Assembly: GCA_046330395.1 (NCBI GenBank)
Contig: JAXLSS010000003.1
Span: 124,001 to 188,000, forward strand
Source of the DNA: Ga0077560 sp046330395
GTDB taxonomy: Bacteria; Actinomycetota; Thermoleophilia; Miltoncostaeales; Miltoncostaeaceae
Reading direction: 5' to 3'
DNA: 64,000 nt
Part shown: positions 35,097-43,485 of the stretch, in pieces
Layout: every line of letters begins with the position of its first letter
Numbering within the stretch: position 1 is the stretch's first letter
Translations under genes and position numbers: made by a program
The notes under the pieces: generated by a model
The model's input: the letters and a program-made list of their open reading frames with translations, nothing else
Databases searched by the model: none
What the model was told of the DNA's origin: nothing

Positions 35097-36692
35097 CTAG
35101 GCCTTGATGATGACCGGCATGCCCACCACCACGTCCTTGTACAGCGCCTCGACGTCGGGGATGTGCATGCGCATGCAGCCGTGGCTGGCGCGGGTGCCGA
35201 TGGACGAGTCGGCGTACGTCCCGTGGATGCCCACGGCGGGCGCGGAGGTGCCGATCCACCGGGTGCCCAGCGGGTTGCCGGGACCGGGCGGGATGGGACC
35301 GAGGCCCTTGGCCCACGGCGAGTTCGGCGGCATCCAGGTGGGGTTCATCTGCATGTTCACCACCTGGTAGTTCCCGGTGGGCGTGGGGTAGGCGGGCTGG
35401 CCCACGGCGATCTTGAACTTGTCCACCACGCGGCCGTCGCGGATGAGGCGCAGCGTGAACTGCGACAGGTTCACCACGATGCGGCCCACCATGGCGTTGC
35501 GCGTGCGCTGATCCACCACGCCCGTCCGCGGCAGCCGGTGCAGCTTCTGGTACTTCAGCACCGCGGCCTCCGTGGCGGGGCCGAACCGGCTGGTGACCTT
35601 GCCGCGCAGCAGGTGCACGTCCTTGAGGCGCTGGTTGAGGGTGGTGATGTCCGCCCCACGCGCGCCCCGCCGGATGTCGGTGGTGCCGAAGTCCTCGGAG
35701 CTGTCCACCACGATGCGGGTGGTCTGCGACGACACGTTGCCCGCGGGGTCCTTCGCCCACACCTTCACGGTGTTGGCACCCTGCGGCAGGTTGGTCACCG
35801 CCAGCGAGAAGCGGCGGCCGTTGATCTCCAGGGGCGCGGACGTGGCGGCGGCGGGCTCCAGGCCGGTGCCGCTGCCCGTGCCCGGCAGTGCCGACGCACC
35901 CGAGAAGGCCTCCACGTTCTTGCCGTTGACCGTGACGCCGAAGGTGAGCAGGCGCGGGTCGTCCTTCAGCACCGTGCCGTCCAGGCGCGGGTCGGAGGTG
36001 TTGCTGACGTGCGAGCCGCCCTTGGGGATGTTGAGCGCGATCACCGGGGCGATGGTGTCCACCAGCAGCCGCTGCTCCGCGGTGGTGCTGTTGCCGGCGC
36101 GGTCGGTTGCGGCCACCGTGGTGTCCACCGTGCCCTCGGGCAGCCGGGCCGTCACCGCGTAGGCGCCCCCGGCGCCCGCGGACCCCGCGGCCTGGCCACC
36201 GCGCCAGTGCACCGACACGGCGCTGCCCGCCTCGGCGGTGCCGGTGAACCGCACCACGTGCTTGCGGCTGATGTCCTGCTGGCGGGGGCTGGCCGGGTGC
36301 AGCGCGGGGGCGACGGTGTCGACGGCGAACGTCCAGCTGCGCCGCACGGTGCGCGCGAACAGGTTGCCGGTGTGGAAGCTCACGGCCACGTGCTGCGGGC
36401 CGTCCTTGAGGCCGTGCGCGGGGATGACCAGCCGGTCGTTGGCCGCCCGGACCGTGGACGTGACGTCCTTGCCGTTGAGCTGCACTCGCAGCCCACCCAG
36501 CCGGTCGCCACCGGACACGCGCACCACCACGTTGGGGTCGTGCGTGGGCACCGCGGTGTCAGGCGCGGGCGACACGCCGCTGATCTGGGGTCGGGTGGAC
36601 AGCTGCCATCCACCGAATGCGCCCGCGGCCACCACCGCGACGCCGCCGATACCGGCGGCCATCACACGGCCCCGGTTGGAGCTCATGGCCAT
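35097..36692 (-). CDS. Secreted L,D-transpeptidase with PG-binding and Ig-like domains
   Basis: Cell-wall enzyme expected to form 3-3 peptidoglycan cross-links or attach proteins. 531 residues. An N-terminal anchor (VMAAGIGGVAVVAAGAFGG) is followed by three or so beta-sandwich repeats, two carrying the AxDxAGN motif (ATDRAGNST, AKDPAGNVS). A peptidoglycan-binding domain follows (RRGARGADITTLNQRL...FGPATEAAVLKYQKLHRL). Last comes a YkuD catalytic domain with GIHGTY and the active Cys/His in SHGCMRMH. ATG 36692 is preceded by GAGGAG at 9 nt. The transcript starts in the region shared with polX. Confidence 0.92.
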   Translation of the reverse strand: MAMSSNRGRVMAAGIGGVAVVAAGAFGGWQLSTRPQISGVSPAPDTAVPTHDPNVVVRVSGGDRLGGLRVQLNGKDVTSTVRAANDRLVIPAHGLKDGPQHVAVSFHTGNLFARTVRRSWTFAVDTVAPALHPASPRQQDISRKHVVRFTGTAEAGSAVSVHWRGGQAAGSAGAGGAYAVTARLPEGTVDTTVAATDRAGNSTTAEQRLLVDTIAPVIALNIPKGGSHVSNTSDPRLDGTVLKDDPRLLTFGVTVNGKNVEAFSGASALPGTGSGTGLEPAAATSAPLEINGRRFSLAVTNLPQGANTVKVWAKDPAGNVSSQTTRIVVDSSEDFGTTDIRRGARGADITTLNQRLKDVHLLRGKVTSRFGPATEAAVLKYQKLHRLPRTGVVDQRTRNAMVGRIVVNLSQFTLRLIRDGRVVDKFKIAVGQPAYPTPTGNYQVVNMQMNPTWMPPNSPWAKGLGPIPPGPGNPLGTRWIGTSAPAVGIHGTYADSSIGTRASHGCMRMHIPDVEALYKDVVVGMPVIIKA

Positions 36693-36735
36693 CCCCACCG
36701 TCTCCTCGTCGTCCTCGACCCCGCCCGCCGGGCCC

Positions 36736-36776
36736 ATGGTACCAACGGTTCGTTCGCCGAACCGCCCGGATATCCT
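36736..36776. promoter_or_regulatory. Divergent promoters for L,D-transpeptidase and polX
   Basis: On the minus strand TACCAT (36736-36741) could serve the transpeptidase with a ~45-nt leader. On the plus strand TATCCT (36771-36776) ends 7 nt before the polX ATG, a leaderless arrangement. Confidence 0.5.
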
Positions 36777-36783
36777 CGCGGCC

Positions 36784-38502
36784 ATGCCGGACGACCTGCC
36801 AGCCAACGCGTCCGTTGCCGACGCGTTCGACCTGCTGGGCGACCTCCTGGAGCTGGAGGGCGCCGTGCGCCACCGCGTCCTGGCCTACCGCCGCGGCGCG
36901 TCACGGGTGCGCGGCGCCACCCGGTCGGTGGCCGCCATGGCGCTTGAGGGCCGGGCAACCGACCTGCCGGACATCGGCGCGACGCTGCAGGCCAAGATCG
37001 TGGAGCTGGCCACCACTGGGCGCATCGAGGCGCTGGAGAAGGCCCGCGCGCGTGTGCCCGAGGGCCTGGTGGCCGTCGCGCGCCTGGAGGGCCTGGGTCC
37101 CAAGCGGGCGCTCACCCTGTGGCGTGAGCTGGGGGTCACCGACATGGCCCAGCTGGAGGCGGCGGCCCGTGACGGCCGCCTGGCCGGTGTGCCGGGGGTG
37201 GGCCCCGCCACGGTGACGGCCGTGCTGGCGCAGCTGGACGCCCCGTCCACGCCCGCCGAACGGCGCGTGTCGCTGGGGGTGGCCCTGCCGCAGGCCCAGC
37301 TGCTGGCCGCCTTCCTGCAGGAGCTTCCCGGTGTGCACCGCGTGGAGGTGGCGGGGTCGTTGCGCCGTGGCCGCGAGACGGTGCACGACGCCGACGTGGT
37401 GGTGGCCGCCGATGACGGACCGGCCGTGCTGGCGCGGCTGGCCGACTGCCCCCTGGTGGCCTCCGTGGCGGGCGGGGGCGACGTGCGCGCGGCGGTGGTC
37501 ACCCAGCCCGGGCTGCGCATCGAGGTGGCGGTGTCGCCGCCGGAGCGGTTCGGCAACCTGCTGCAGCACGCCACCGGGTCGGCCGCCCACAACGTGCGGT
37601 TGCAGGAACTGGCGCTGCGGGCAGGGCTGTCGATGTCCGAGTACGGGCTCACCGACCGCGACGGCCACGTGGTGCGGCATGCCGGCGAGGAGGACGTCTA
37701 CGCGGCCCTGGGGCTGGCCTGGATCCCGCCCGAGCTGCGGGAGGACCGCGACGAGCTGGCCCGTGCCGCCACGGGCCCGTTCGCCCCGCTGGTGGAGTAC
37801 GGGGCCATCCTGGGCGACCTGCACGTGCACAGCGACTGGAGCGATGGGCGCGCCGACATGGCCACCATGGCGGCGGCCGCCCGCGCGCGCGGGTATGCCT
37901 ACCTGGGGTTCGCCGACCACTCCCCGGCGCTGGCCATGGCCCGCGGGCTGCGGCCCGACCGGGTGCGGCGCCAATGGGAGGCCATCGACGAGCTGAACGC
38001 CCGCATGGACGGCATCACCCTGCTGAAGTGCACGGAGGTGGACATCCTGGCCGACGGCCGGCTGGATCACGATGATGAGCTCCTGGCCGGGTCCGACTTC
38101 GTGGTGGCAAGCCTGCACTCGGGCCTGGGGGCGTCGGGGCGTGACGGCACCGCGCGCGTGCTGGCCGCCATCGACAACCCGCACGTGGACGCCATCGGCC
38201 ACCCCACGGGGCGGCGCATGGGACGGCGGGAGGGCGTGCCACTGGACATCGAGCGCATCGCCGAGCGGGCCGCCGCCACCGGCACGCTGCTGGAGATCAA
38301 CGGCCAGCCGGCGCGCCTGGACCTCGATTCGGACATGGCGCGGGTGGCGCTGGCCGCGGGCGTGCGCCTGCTGGTGAGCTCCGACGCACACGCCCCCGAG
38401 GAGCTGTGGTTCCAGGAGCTGGCGGTGCGTGTGGCGCGACGTGCGGGGGCCGAGGCCGGCGATGTGGCCAACACCCGCGCCGCGGGCCGCTGGCGCGAGT
38501 GA
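36784..38502 (+). CDS. polX: PolX-type DNA polymerase/3'-5' exonuclease with PHP domain
   Basis: Family X repair polymerase. 572 residues. N-terminal helix-hairpin-helix modules (LEGLGPKRALTLW, GVPGVGPATV) precede a pol-beta palm with GSLRRGRETVHDADVVVA holding the first two acidic residues. Where the third Asp is expected (VDLR in relatives) the sequence is RIEVAV, so Glu replaces Asp and the next Arg is lost. The PHP exonuclease domain is well kept: GDLHVHSDWSDG, GFADHS, CTEVDIL, IGHPTGR and SSDAHAPEEL. The start is set by a leaderless -10. It may act with Ku. Confidence 0.9.
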   Translation: MPDDLPANASVADAFDLLGDLLELEGAVRHRVLAYRRGASRVRGATRSVAAMALEGRATDLPDIGATLQAKIVELATTGRIEALEKARARVPEGLVAVARLEGLGPKRALTLWRELGVTDMAQLEAAARDGRLAGVPGVGPATVTAVLAQLDAPSTPAERRVSLGVALPQAQLLAAFLQELPGVHRVEVAGSLRRGRETVHDADVVVAADDGPAVLARLADCPLVASVAGGGDVRAAVVTQPGLRIEVAVSPPERFGNLLQHATGSAAHNVRLQELALRAGLSMSEYGLTDRDGHVVRHAGEEDVYAALGLAWIPPELREDRDELARAATGPFAPLVEYGAILGDLHVHSDWSDGRADMATMAAAARARGYAYLGFADHSPALAMARGLRPDRVRRQWEAIDELNARMDGITLLKCTEVDILADGRLDHDDELLAGSDFVVASLHSGLGASGRDGTARVLAAIDNPHVDAIGHPTGRRMGRREGVPLDIERIAERAAATGTLLEINGQPARLDLDSDMARVALAAGVRLLVSSDAHAPEELWFQELAVRVARRAGAEAGDVANTRAAGRWRE

Positions 38503-38543
38503 CCTTCGGCGCCTTGCCGCGGCGGGCGGGGCTGCTGTAGACA

Positions 38544-38757
38544 TCGGACGTCGCGTCCGACGGGCGCGACGGTGGGGGGTGTCAGCGAAGCCGGTGGGAA
38601 TCCGGCGCTGTCCCGCAACTGTGATGGCCCGATCGGGCCGAGCCAGGTCGCCTGCCCCCTCGCCAACGCTGTGGTCCTCGGGTGAAGGGCTGTTCGTTGG
38701 CGGCGACCTCGCCGCGCGCCGAGCTTCCTTTCATCCTCCAAATCGGAGGGTGATCTG
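38544..38757 (+). promoter_or_regulatory. Cobalamin (B12) riboswitch
   Basis: The 255-bp gap before btuF contains the core of a cobalamin aptamer: AGCCGGTGGGAATCCGG (38590-38606), GCTGTCCCGCAACTGTGAT (38607-38625) and the B12 box AGCCAGGTCGCCTGCC (38641-38656). A helix CGCCAACG/CGTTGGCG follows (38661-38668/38695-38702). CCTCC (38735-38739) can pair with GGAGG (38745-38749), the btuF ribosome binding site, which points to translational control. A hairpin TCGGACG/CGTCCGA at 38544-38560 marks the 5' side or the polX terminator. Confidence 0.93.
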
Positions 38758-39612
38758 TTGTTGTCGCGAGTCCTGTCCGTCACGGCCCTGGCGGCCGTGA
38801 CCACCGTGCCCGCCGTGGCGTCGGCGGCGCCGGCCGCCCGGTGCGTGCCGCCGGCACGCATCGTGTCCCTGTCCCCCACGGGCACCGAGATGCTCTTCGC
38901 GGTGGGCGCCGGCCCGCGCGTGGTGGCGGTGGACGACCAGTCCACCTACCCCGCCCGGGCCCCCCGCACCAAGCTCAGTGGCTACACGCCGAACGTGGAG
39001 GCCGTCCTGGCGTACCGCCCGTCGCTGGTGCTGATGTCCGGTGACGCCAACCACGCGGTGGCGGGCCTGCGCGCGGCGGGTGTGCGCGTGGTGGTGCAGC
39101 CGGCCGCCGTGCGGCTGTCTGACAGCTACCGCGAGATCCGGCAGCTGGGTGGCATCACCTGCCGAGCCCGCGCGGCGGCCGCGGTGGTGGCGCGGATGAA
39201 CAGGGGCATCGGCGCGGCGGTGGCCTCGGTGCCGGCCTCCCGCAGGGGCGGCACCTACTACCACGAGCTGGACAACACCCTGTACTCGGTCACCTCCGAC
39301 ACGTTCATCGGGCGGGTGTACGGCCTCTTCGGCATGCGCAGCGTCGCCGACGCGGCCGACGCGCAGGGCACCGGCTACCCGCAGCTCTCCAACGAGGGGA
39401 TCATCGCCGCCGACCCCGGCCGCATCTTCCTGGCCGACACGCGCTGCTGCCACCAGTCGGCCGCCACCGTCGCCACGCGGCCCGGCTGGAGCACGATCAC
39501 GGCGGTCAAGCAGCACCGCGTGTTCGGGCTGGACGACGACGTCACCTCGCGCTGGGGCCCGCGCATCGTGGTGTTCGCGCGCGCCGTGGCCCGGGCCCTC
39601 AACGCCGGCTGA
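38758..39612 (+). CDS. btuF: Vitamin B12-type ABC transporter substrate-binding protein
   Basis: Extracytoplasmic binding protein, probably for cobalamin or cobinamide given the riboswitch. 284 residues. A signal peptide of about 25 residues (LAAVTTVPAVASAAPAA) is followed by two lobes of the helical-backbone class III binding fold (RIVSLSPTGTEMLFAVGAG; ADPGRIFLADTR). There is no lipobox Cys, so in this organism it may be released or held by other means. TTG start with GGAGG 8 nt upstream. Confidence 0.9.
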   Translation: MLSRVLSVTALAAVTTVPAVASAAPAARCVPPARIVSLSPTGTEMLFAVGAGPRVVAVDDQSTYPARAPRTKLSGYTPNVEAVLAYRPSLVLMSGDANHAVAGLRAAGVRVVVQPAAVRLSDSYREIRQLGGITCRARAAAAVVARMNRGIGAAVASVPASRRGGTYYHELDNTLYSVTSDTFIGRVYGLFGMRSVADAADAQGTGYPQLSNEGIIAADPGRIFLADTRCCHQSAATVATRPGWSTITAVKQHRVFGLDDDVTSRWGPRIVVFARAVARALNAG

Positions 39613-39618
39613 GGTGGC

Positions 39619-40704
39619 GTGACCACGCAGGTCACCGGCGCGCCGCCGGCTCCCGTGGTGATCCCGGTGCGCGCCGGGATCACCCTGGTGCGCCTGCTGG
39701 CGGGCGTGGCCGTGCTGGTGGGCTGCGGCCTGGCGGGCATCCTCATCGGGCCGGTGCACATCCCGCTGCGCGGGGTGCTGCTGGAGCTGGTCGACCGGCT
39801 GCCCCTGGTGCACGCCGACTCCGGGCTCAGCGAGCAGCAGCGGGCCATCCTGTGGGACATCCGCATGCCCCGGGTGGTGCTGGGCGGGCTGGTCGGGGGG
39901 ACGCTGGCGATGGGCGGCGCCGCCTACCAGGGGGTGTTCCGCAACCCGCTCGCCGACCCCTACCTGCTGGGGGTGGCGTCCGGCGCCGGCCTCGGGGCCA
40001 CCGTGGCCATCGTGTGGTTCCCCGGGGCCGCGGTGGCCGGCGTGGCCATGCTGCCCGTGCTGGCGTTCGCCGGGGGCCTGCTGGCGGTGCTGATGGCGCT
40101 GGCCGTGGGACGGGCGCTGGGTGAGGGCCGCAGCTCCACCACACTCATCCTCGGCGGCGTGGCGGTGAGCACCTTCCTCACCGCCGTCCAGACGTTCGCC
40201 CAGCAGCACCGGGACGACTCGCTGCGGCAGGTGTACGACTGGGTGCTGGGCCGCCTGTCCACCTCCCAGTGGACCGAGGTGCGCCTGGTGCTGCCGTATG
40301 TGGTGGTGAGCTGGACGGCGGTGCTGCTGCACGGTCGTCTCATGGACGTGCTGAGCCTGGGCGACGACGCCGCCGGCCACCTGGGGGTGCGGGTGGCGCG
40401 CGTCCGCATGGTGGTGGTGGCCGCCGTCACGCTCGGCACCGCCGCGGTGGTGGCGGTGAGCGGGCTCATCGGGTTCGTCGGCATCGTGGCGCCCCACGTG
40501 GTGCGCCTGCTGGGCGTGCGCGGTCACCGGGCGCTGCTGCCCGTGGTGGCGCTGGCCGGCGGCGCGTTCCTCATCGTGTGCGACCTGGCCGCCCGCACCG
40601 TCCTGTCACCGCAGGAGCTGCCCATCGGCGTGGTCACCGCGCTGGTGGGTGCACCGGTGTTCGCCTTCGTGCTGGGGTCGCGGCGGGCGGGGGGTGGCGC
40701 GTGA
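39619..40704 (+). CDS. btuC: FecCD/BtuC-family ABC transporter permease
   Basis: Membrane channel of the importer. 361 residues, about ten membrane helices. Family motifs are LWDIRMPRVVLGGLVGGTLA, GAAYQGVFRNPLADPYLLGVASGA and SGLIGFVGIVAPHVVRLLG. GTG start 6 nt after btuF; the stop overlaps the ATPase gene as GTGA. Confidence 0.95.
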   Translation: MTTQVTGAPPAPVVIPVRAGITLVRLLAGVAVLVGCGLAGILIGPVHIPLRGVLLELVDRLPLVHADSGLSEQQRAILWDIRMPRVVLGGLVGGTLAMGGAAYQGVFRNPLADPYLLGVASGAGLGATVAIVWFPGAAVAGVAMLPVLAFAGGLLAVLMALAVGRALGEGRSSTTLILGGVAVSTFLTAVQTFAQQHRDDSLRQVYDWVLGRLSTSQWTEVRLVLPYVVVSWTAVLLHGRLMDVLSLGDDAAGHLGVRVARVRMVVVAAVTLGTAAVVAVSGLIGFVGIVAPHVVRLLGVRGHRALLPVVALAGGAFLIVCDLAARTVLSPQELPIGVVTALVGAPVFAFVLGSRRAGGGA

Positions 40705-41477
40705 TCCGCGCGCGCGGCGTGGGTGTGAGGCGGGGGGGCCGGCCGGTGCTGCACGACGTCGCGCTGGACGTGCCGGTGGGCGCGTGGATGGGCCTGATCG
40801 GGCCCAACGGGGCCGGCAAGAGCACCCTGCTGGGGGCCCTGTCCGGGACGCTGCCGTTCGAGGGCACGATCGAGGTGGACGGCGTGCCCCTGCGGCGCAT
40901 GAGCCCGCGCCGCCGGGCGCGCCGCATCGCCGTGGTGGAGCAACTGCCGGTGCGACCCCCGGAGATGACGGTGGCCGACTACGTGCTGCTGGGCCGCACC
41001 CCGCACATCACCTACTTCGGTCGCGAGGGCGCCGGTGACCGCGCCGTGGTGGGCGACACACTGGTGCGGCTGGATCTGGCAGGGCTGGCGGGACGGCCGG
41101 TGGACTCGCTGAGCGGTGGGGAGTGGCAGCGCGCCGTCATCGCACGCGCCCTGGCCCAGGGTCCTGACGTGCTGTTGCTGGACGAGCCCACCAGCGCCCT
41201 GGACGTGGGCCGCCAGCTGCACGTGCTGGAGCTGCTGGACGGGCTGCGGCACGAGCGCGGCCTCACGGTGGTGAGCGCCACCCACGACCTGGGCCTGGCG
41301 GCGGCCTACTGCGACCGGCTGGCGCTGATGAGCCGTGGCGGCGTGGTGGTGCAGGGGGCCCCGCGGGAGGTCATCACCGAGGCGGTGCTCAACGAGCACT
41401 ACGATGCGCGTCTGCGCGTGGTGGACGACGGGGCCGGGCACATCGCGGTGGTGCCGCACCGCGACCGCCGCGGGTGA
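40701..41477 (+). CDS. btuD: B12-type ABC transporter ATP-binding protein
   Basis: ATPase driving the importer. 258 residues. Walker A GPNGAGKSTLLGAL is near residue 36, the Q-loop is in VVEQLP, the signature is LSGGEWQRAVIARALAQ, Walker B is VLLLDEPTSALD and the H-loop is ATHDL. GTG start overlapping the btuC stop. The three-gene unit is complete and presumably controlled together by the riboswitch. Confidence 0.95.
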   Translation: MIRARGVGVRRGGRPVLHDVALDVPVGAWMGLIGPNGAGKSTLLGALSGTLPFEGTIEVDGVPLRRMSPRRRARRIAVVEQLPVRPPEMTVADYVLLGRTPHITYFGREGAGDRAVVGDTLVRLDLAGLAGRPVDSLSGGEWQRAVIARALAQGPDVLLLDEPTSALDVGRQLHVLELLDGLRHERGLTVVSATHDLGLAAAYCDRLALMSRGGVVVQGAPREVITEAVLNEHYDARLRVVDDGAGHIAVVPHRDRRG

Positions 41478-41502
41478 GGCCGCACATGGGTGACCACCGG
41501 GG

Positions 41503-41898
41503 GTGGGAGTGACGGAGGATGCCGGCGGGTTCTACGCGGCGGTGGGCGGCGACGAGACGTTCCGGCTGCTGGTGGCCGACTTCTACGCCCGCGTGGCCAC
41601 CGACCCGCCCCTGCGTGAGCTGTACCCCCAGCACGAGCTGGACGCCGCCGAGGAGCGACTGCGCCTGTTCCTGATGCAGTACTTCGGGGGGCCCGGAACG
41701 TACTCGGAGCGCCGCGGCCACCCCCGCCTGCGCATGCGCCACCACCCGTTCGCGGTGACCCCCGCCCAGCGCGGGCGCTGGCTCACCCACATGCTGGCCG
41801 CCCTGGACGCCCGGGCGCTGCCCCCGCACCTGGACGCGCCCATGCGCGAGTACTTCGCGCGGGCGGCCGACGCCATGGTCAACGCCGAGGACGGCTAG
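41503..41898 (+). CDS. Truncated hemoglobin (group II, trHbO-like)
   Basis: Small oxygen/NO-binding globin. 131 residues. It has FYARVATDPPLRELYP (B helix Tyr), the proximal His region LRMRHHPFAVTP and WLTHM with the G8 Trp, which together fit group II. The GTG at 41503 is used; another GTG at 41509 is possible. It begins 25 bp after btuD and may be read through from it, though a functional link to B12 uptake is not obvious. Confidence 0.9.
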   Translation: MGVTEDAGGFYAAVGGDETFRLLVADFYARVATDPPLRELYPQHELDAAEERLRLFLMQYFGGPGTYSERRGHPRLRMRHHPFAVTPAQRGRWLTHMLAALDARALPPHLDAPMREYFARAADAMVNAEDG

Positions 41899-41902
41899 GC
41901 GC

Positions 41903-42673
41903 GTGAACCGCCGCCGCATCGCCGTGCTGCTGGGCATCGGCGCCGTGGCCGGGCTGTTCTCCAGCGTGTTCGGGGTGGGCGGCGGCGTGCTGGTGGTGCC
42001 GCTCCTCATGGCGTTCGTGTCGCTGGACACGCGGGCCGCCACGGCCACCTCACTGGCCGCCATCGTGATCACGTCGGTGTTCGGCACCATCGGCCACGGG
42101 GCGCTGGGCGACGTCGAGTGGACCCACGCGCTGCTGATCGGGGTGCCCGCCATGCTGGGGGTGACCCTGGGCGTCGCCGTGAAGCGGCGCCTCAGCTCGG
42201 CGCACCTCACCCTGGGCTTCGCCGGGCTGATGGTGGTGGTGGCCGCGCTGATGGCCGTGGGGGTCACGCCCCGCCAATCCGTCGGGGCGGGCGTCCTGGA
42301 ATACGCGGCCGTGGCGCTGCTGGGCGTGCTGGCGGGGGGCATCGCGGGCCTGTTCGGGGTGGGCGGGGGCGTGGTGTTCGTGCCCGCCCTCACCATGCTG
42401 GTGGGCCTGTCCACCCTGCACGCCACGGCCACGTCGCTGCTGGCCATCGCGCCGGTGGCGGCGCTGGGCACCTGGCGTCAGCGCGCCGACGGCGAGGTGC
42501 GCTGGCGGGAGGCGGCCTGGGTGGGGGCCGGGTCGGCGGTGACGGCCCTGGTGGGCTCGCGGGTGGCGCACGACGCGCCGGGCACCGCCCTGCGGCTGGG
42601 GTTCGCGGCCGTGCTGGTGTTCACCGCCGTCCGGCTGACGCTCAGCGTGCGGGCAGCCCGTCGAGCAGGATGA
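41903..42673 (+). CDS. TSUP-family (TauE/SafE) membrane permease
   Basis: Putative anion exporter of the sulfite/organosulfonate family; the substrate cannot be deduced. 256 residues with two similar halves, each containing a VFGVGGGVLVVPLL / LFGVGGGVVFVPAL glycine-rich motif and about four membrane helices. GTG start 4 nt after the globin stop. Its last 32 bp overlap, tail to tail, the end of the barstar gene. Confidence 0.9.
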   Translation: MNRRRIAVLLGIGAVAGLFSSVFGVGGGVLVVPLLMAFVSLDTRAATATSLAAIVITSVFGTIGHGALGDVEWTHALLIGVPAMLGVTLGVAVKRRLSSAHLTLGFAGLMVVVAALMAVGVTPRQSVGAGVLEYAAVALLGVLAGGIAGLFGVGGGVVFVPALTMLVGLSTLHATATSLLAIAPVAALGTWRQRADGEVRWREAAWVGAGSAVTALVGSRVAHDAPGTALRLGFAAVLVFTAVRLTLSVRAARRAG

Positions 42674-43022
42674 CCGCGAACGGCGGGGTCATCTCCGCCC
42701 TGTCGCGCAGCACCTCCAGCACGGCGTCCCAGTCGTCGGCGTGGCCCGAGGCCGGGTGCTCCCAGCCACCCCACACCAACGCGGTGGGCCGCTCCAGGTC
42801 GTTGACGCAGTCCCACAGGGCGTCCAGGTTGCCGCCGAAGTGCGCGGGGAACTCCAGCGCGGTGGCCAGCGCCGTGAGCATGTCGTCCCTGCCGTGGCCG
42901 CCGTCCATGCGCGCCACGGTCCACCCGGCATCGCGCAGCGCGGCGTCGGGTGCCGGGTCGGAGCAGTGGAACACCCCGCCCCGGGCGGGATCGGTCAACA
43001 GCACGTGCCACGGGTGGCTCAT
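42642..43022 (-). CDS. Barstar-family ribonuclease inhibitor
   Basis: Cytoplasmic protein predicted to bind and block the RNase encoded just upstream. 126 residues. The C-terminal 90 residues match barstar in layout: an N-terminal strand/helix with LTALATALEFPAHFGGNLDALWDCV (the FGxNxDALWD segment that contacts the RNase active site), a TALVWGGW strand and a final AVILLDG strand. The ATG overlaps the RNase stop (ATGA), so the two are translated together. Confidence 0.88.
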   Translation of the reverse strand: MSHPWHVLLTDPARGGVFHCSDPAPDAALRDAGWTVARMDGGHGRDDMLTALATALEFPAHFGGNLDALWDCVNDLERPTALVWGGWEHPASGHADDWDAVLEVLRDRAEMTPPFAVILLDGLPAR

Positions 43023-43408
43023 CTGCGGATCCTCGCGAAGCTGCGGTAGTGGTCGGCGGTGTAGAAGAACAGCCGGGTGCCGTCGCCGGTGATGATGCGG
43101 CGGGTGGAGCGGTTGGACGCCCCGGGCGTCACCACCGTGTACTCGTGGTACCAGCCTCGCGGCTCCCGGGGCAGCAACCCCTCGGCGTTGCGGAACACGC
43201 GGCCGTCCTTGCCCGGGTACGGGTAGGGGCCGCCCGCGTCGATGAGCCGCAGCGTGTCGCGGGCCTGGGACGGCAGCGACGCCACCTCCACCCACGGCAG
43301 GCCGGTCTCGGCGTCGCGCGGCCCGGAGGCGTGAGGGGTGCGCGCGGTGGTGGTGCCGCCGCAGCCGGCGAGGAGCACCGCCGCGCACACGGCCACCGCC
43401 ACGCCCAT
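43019..43408 (-). CDS. Secreted guanyl-specific ribonuclease (barnase/RNase Sa-like), probable lipoprotein
   Basis: 129 residues. An N-terminal hydrophobic signal ends in a lipobox (VLLAGC, Cys about residue 16). The mature part carries the microbial RNase pattern: ARDTLRLIDAGGPYPY, FRNAEGLLP, then the catalytic Glu in YHEYTVV, Arg in TRRIIT and His in YTADHYRSF. It should cleave RNA after G outside the cell or on its surface, and barstar protects the producer. The ATG start 43408 lacks a clear ribosome site; the frame stays open upstream (a TTG near 43463), so the signal could be longer. Confidence 0.85.
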   Translation of the reverse strand: MGVAVAVCAAVLLAGCGGTTTARTPHASGPRDAETGLPWVEVASLPSQARDTLRLIDAGGPYPYPGKDGRVFRNAEGLLPREPRGWYHEYTVVTPGASNRSTRRIITGDGTRLFFYTADHYRSFARIRR

Positions 43409-43485
43409 CCGGCGGCGGTGACGCAGGGCGGGCGGCTGGGGGGTGGCGTGCAGGGTGGGCAACCGTACCGTGCACGCCGGGTGCC

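Noticed and set aside
42642..43022. Barstar gene as part of a classical toxin-antitoxin system
   Set aside because: The partner RNase has a signal peptide, so the pair looks like an exported toxin with immunity protein rather than an intracellular toxin-antitoxin module.
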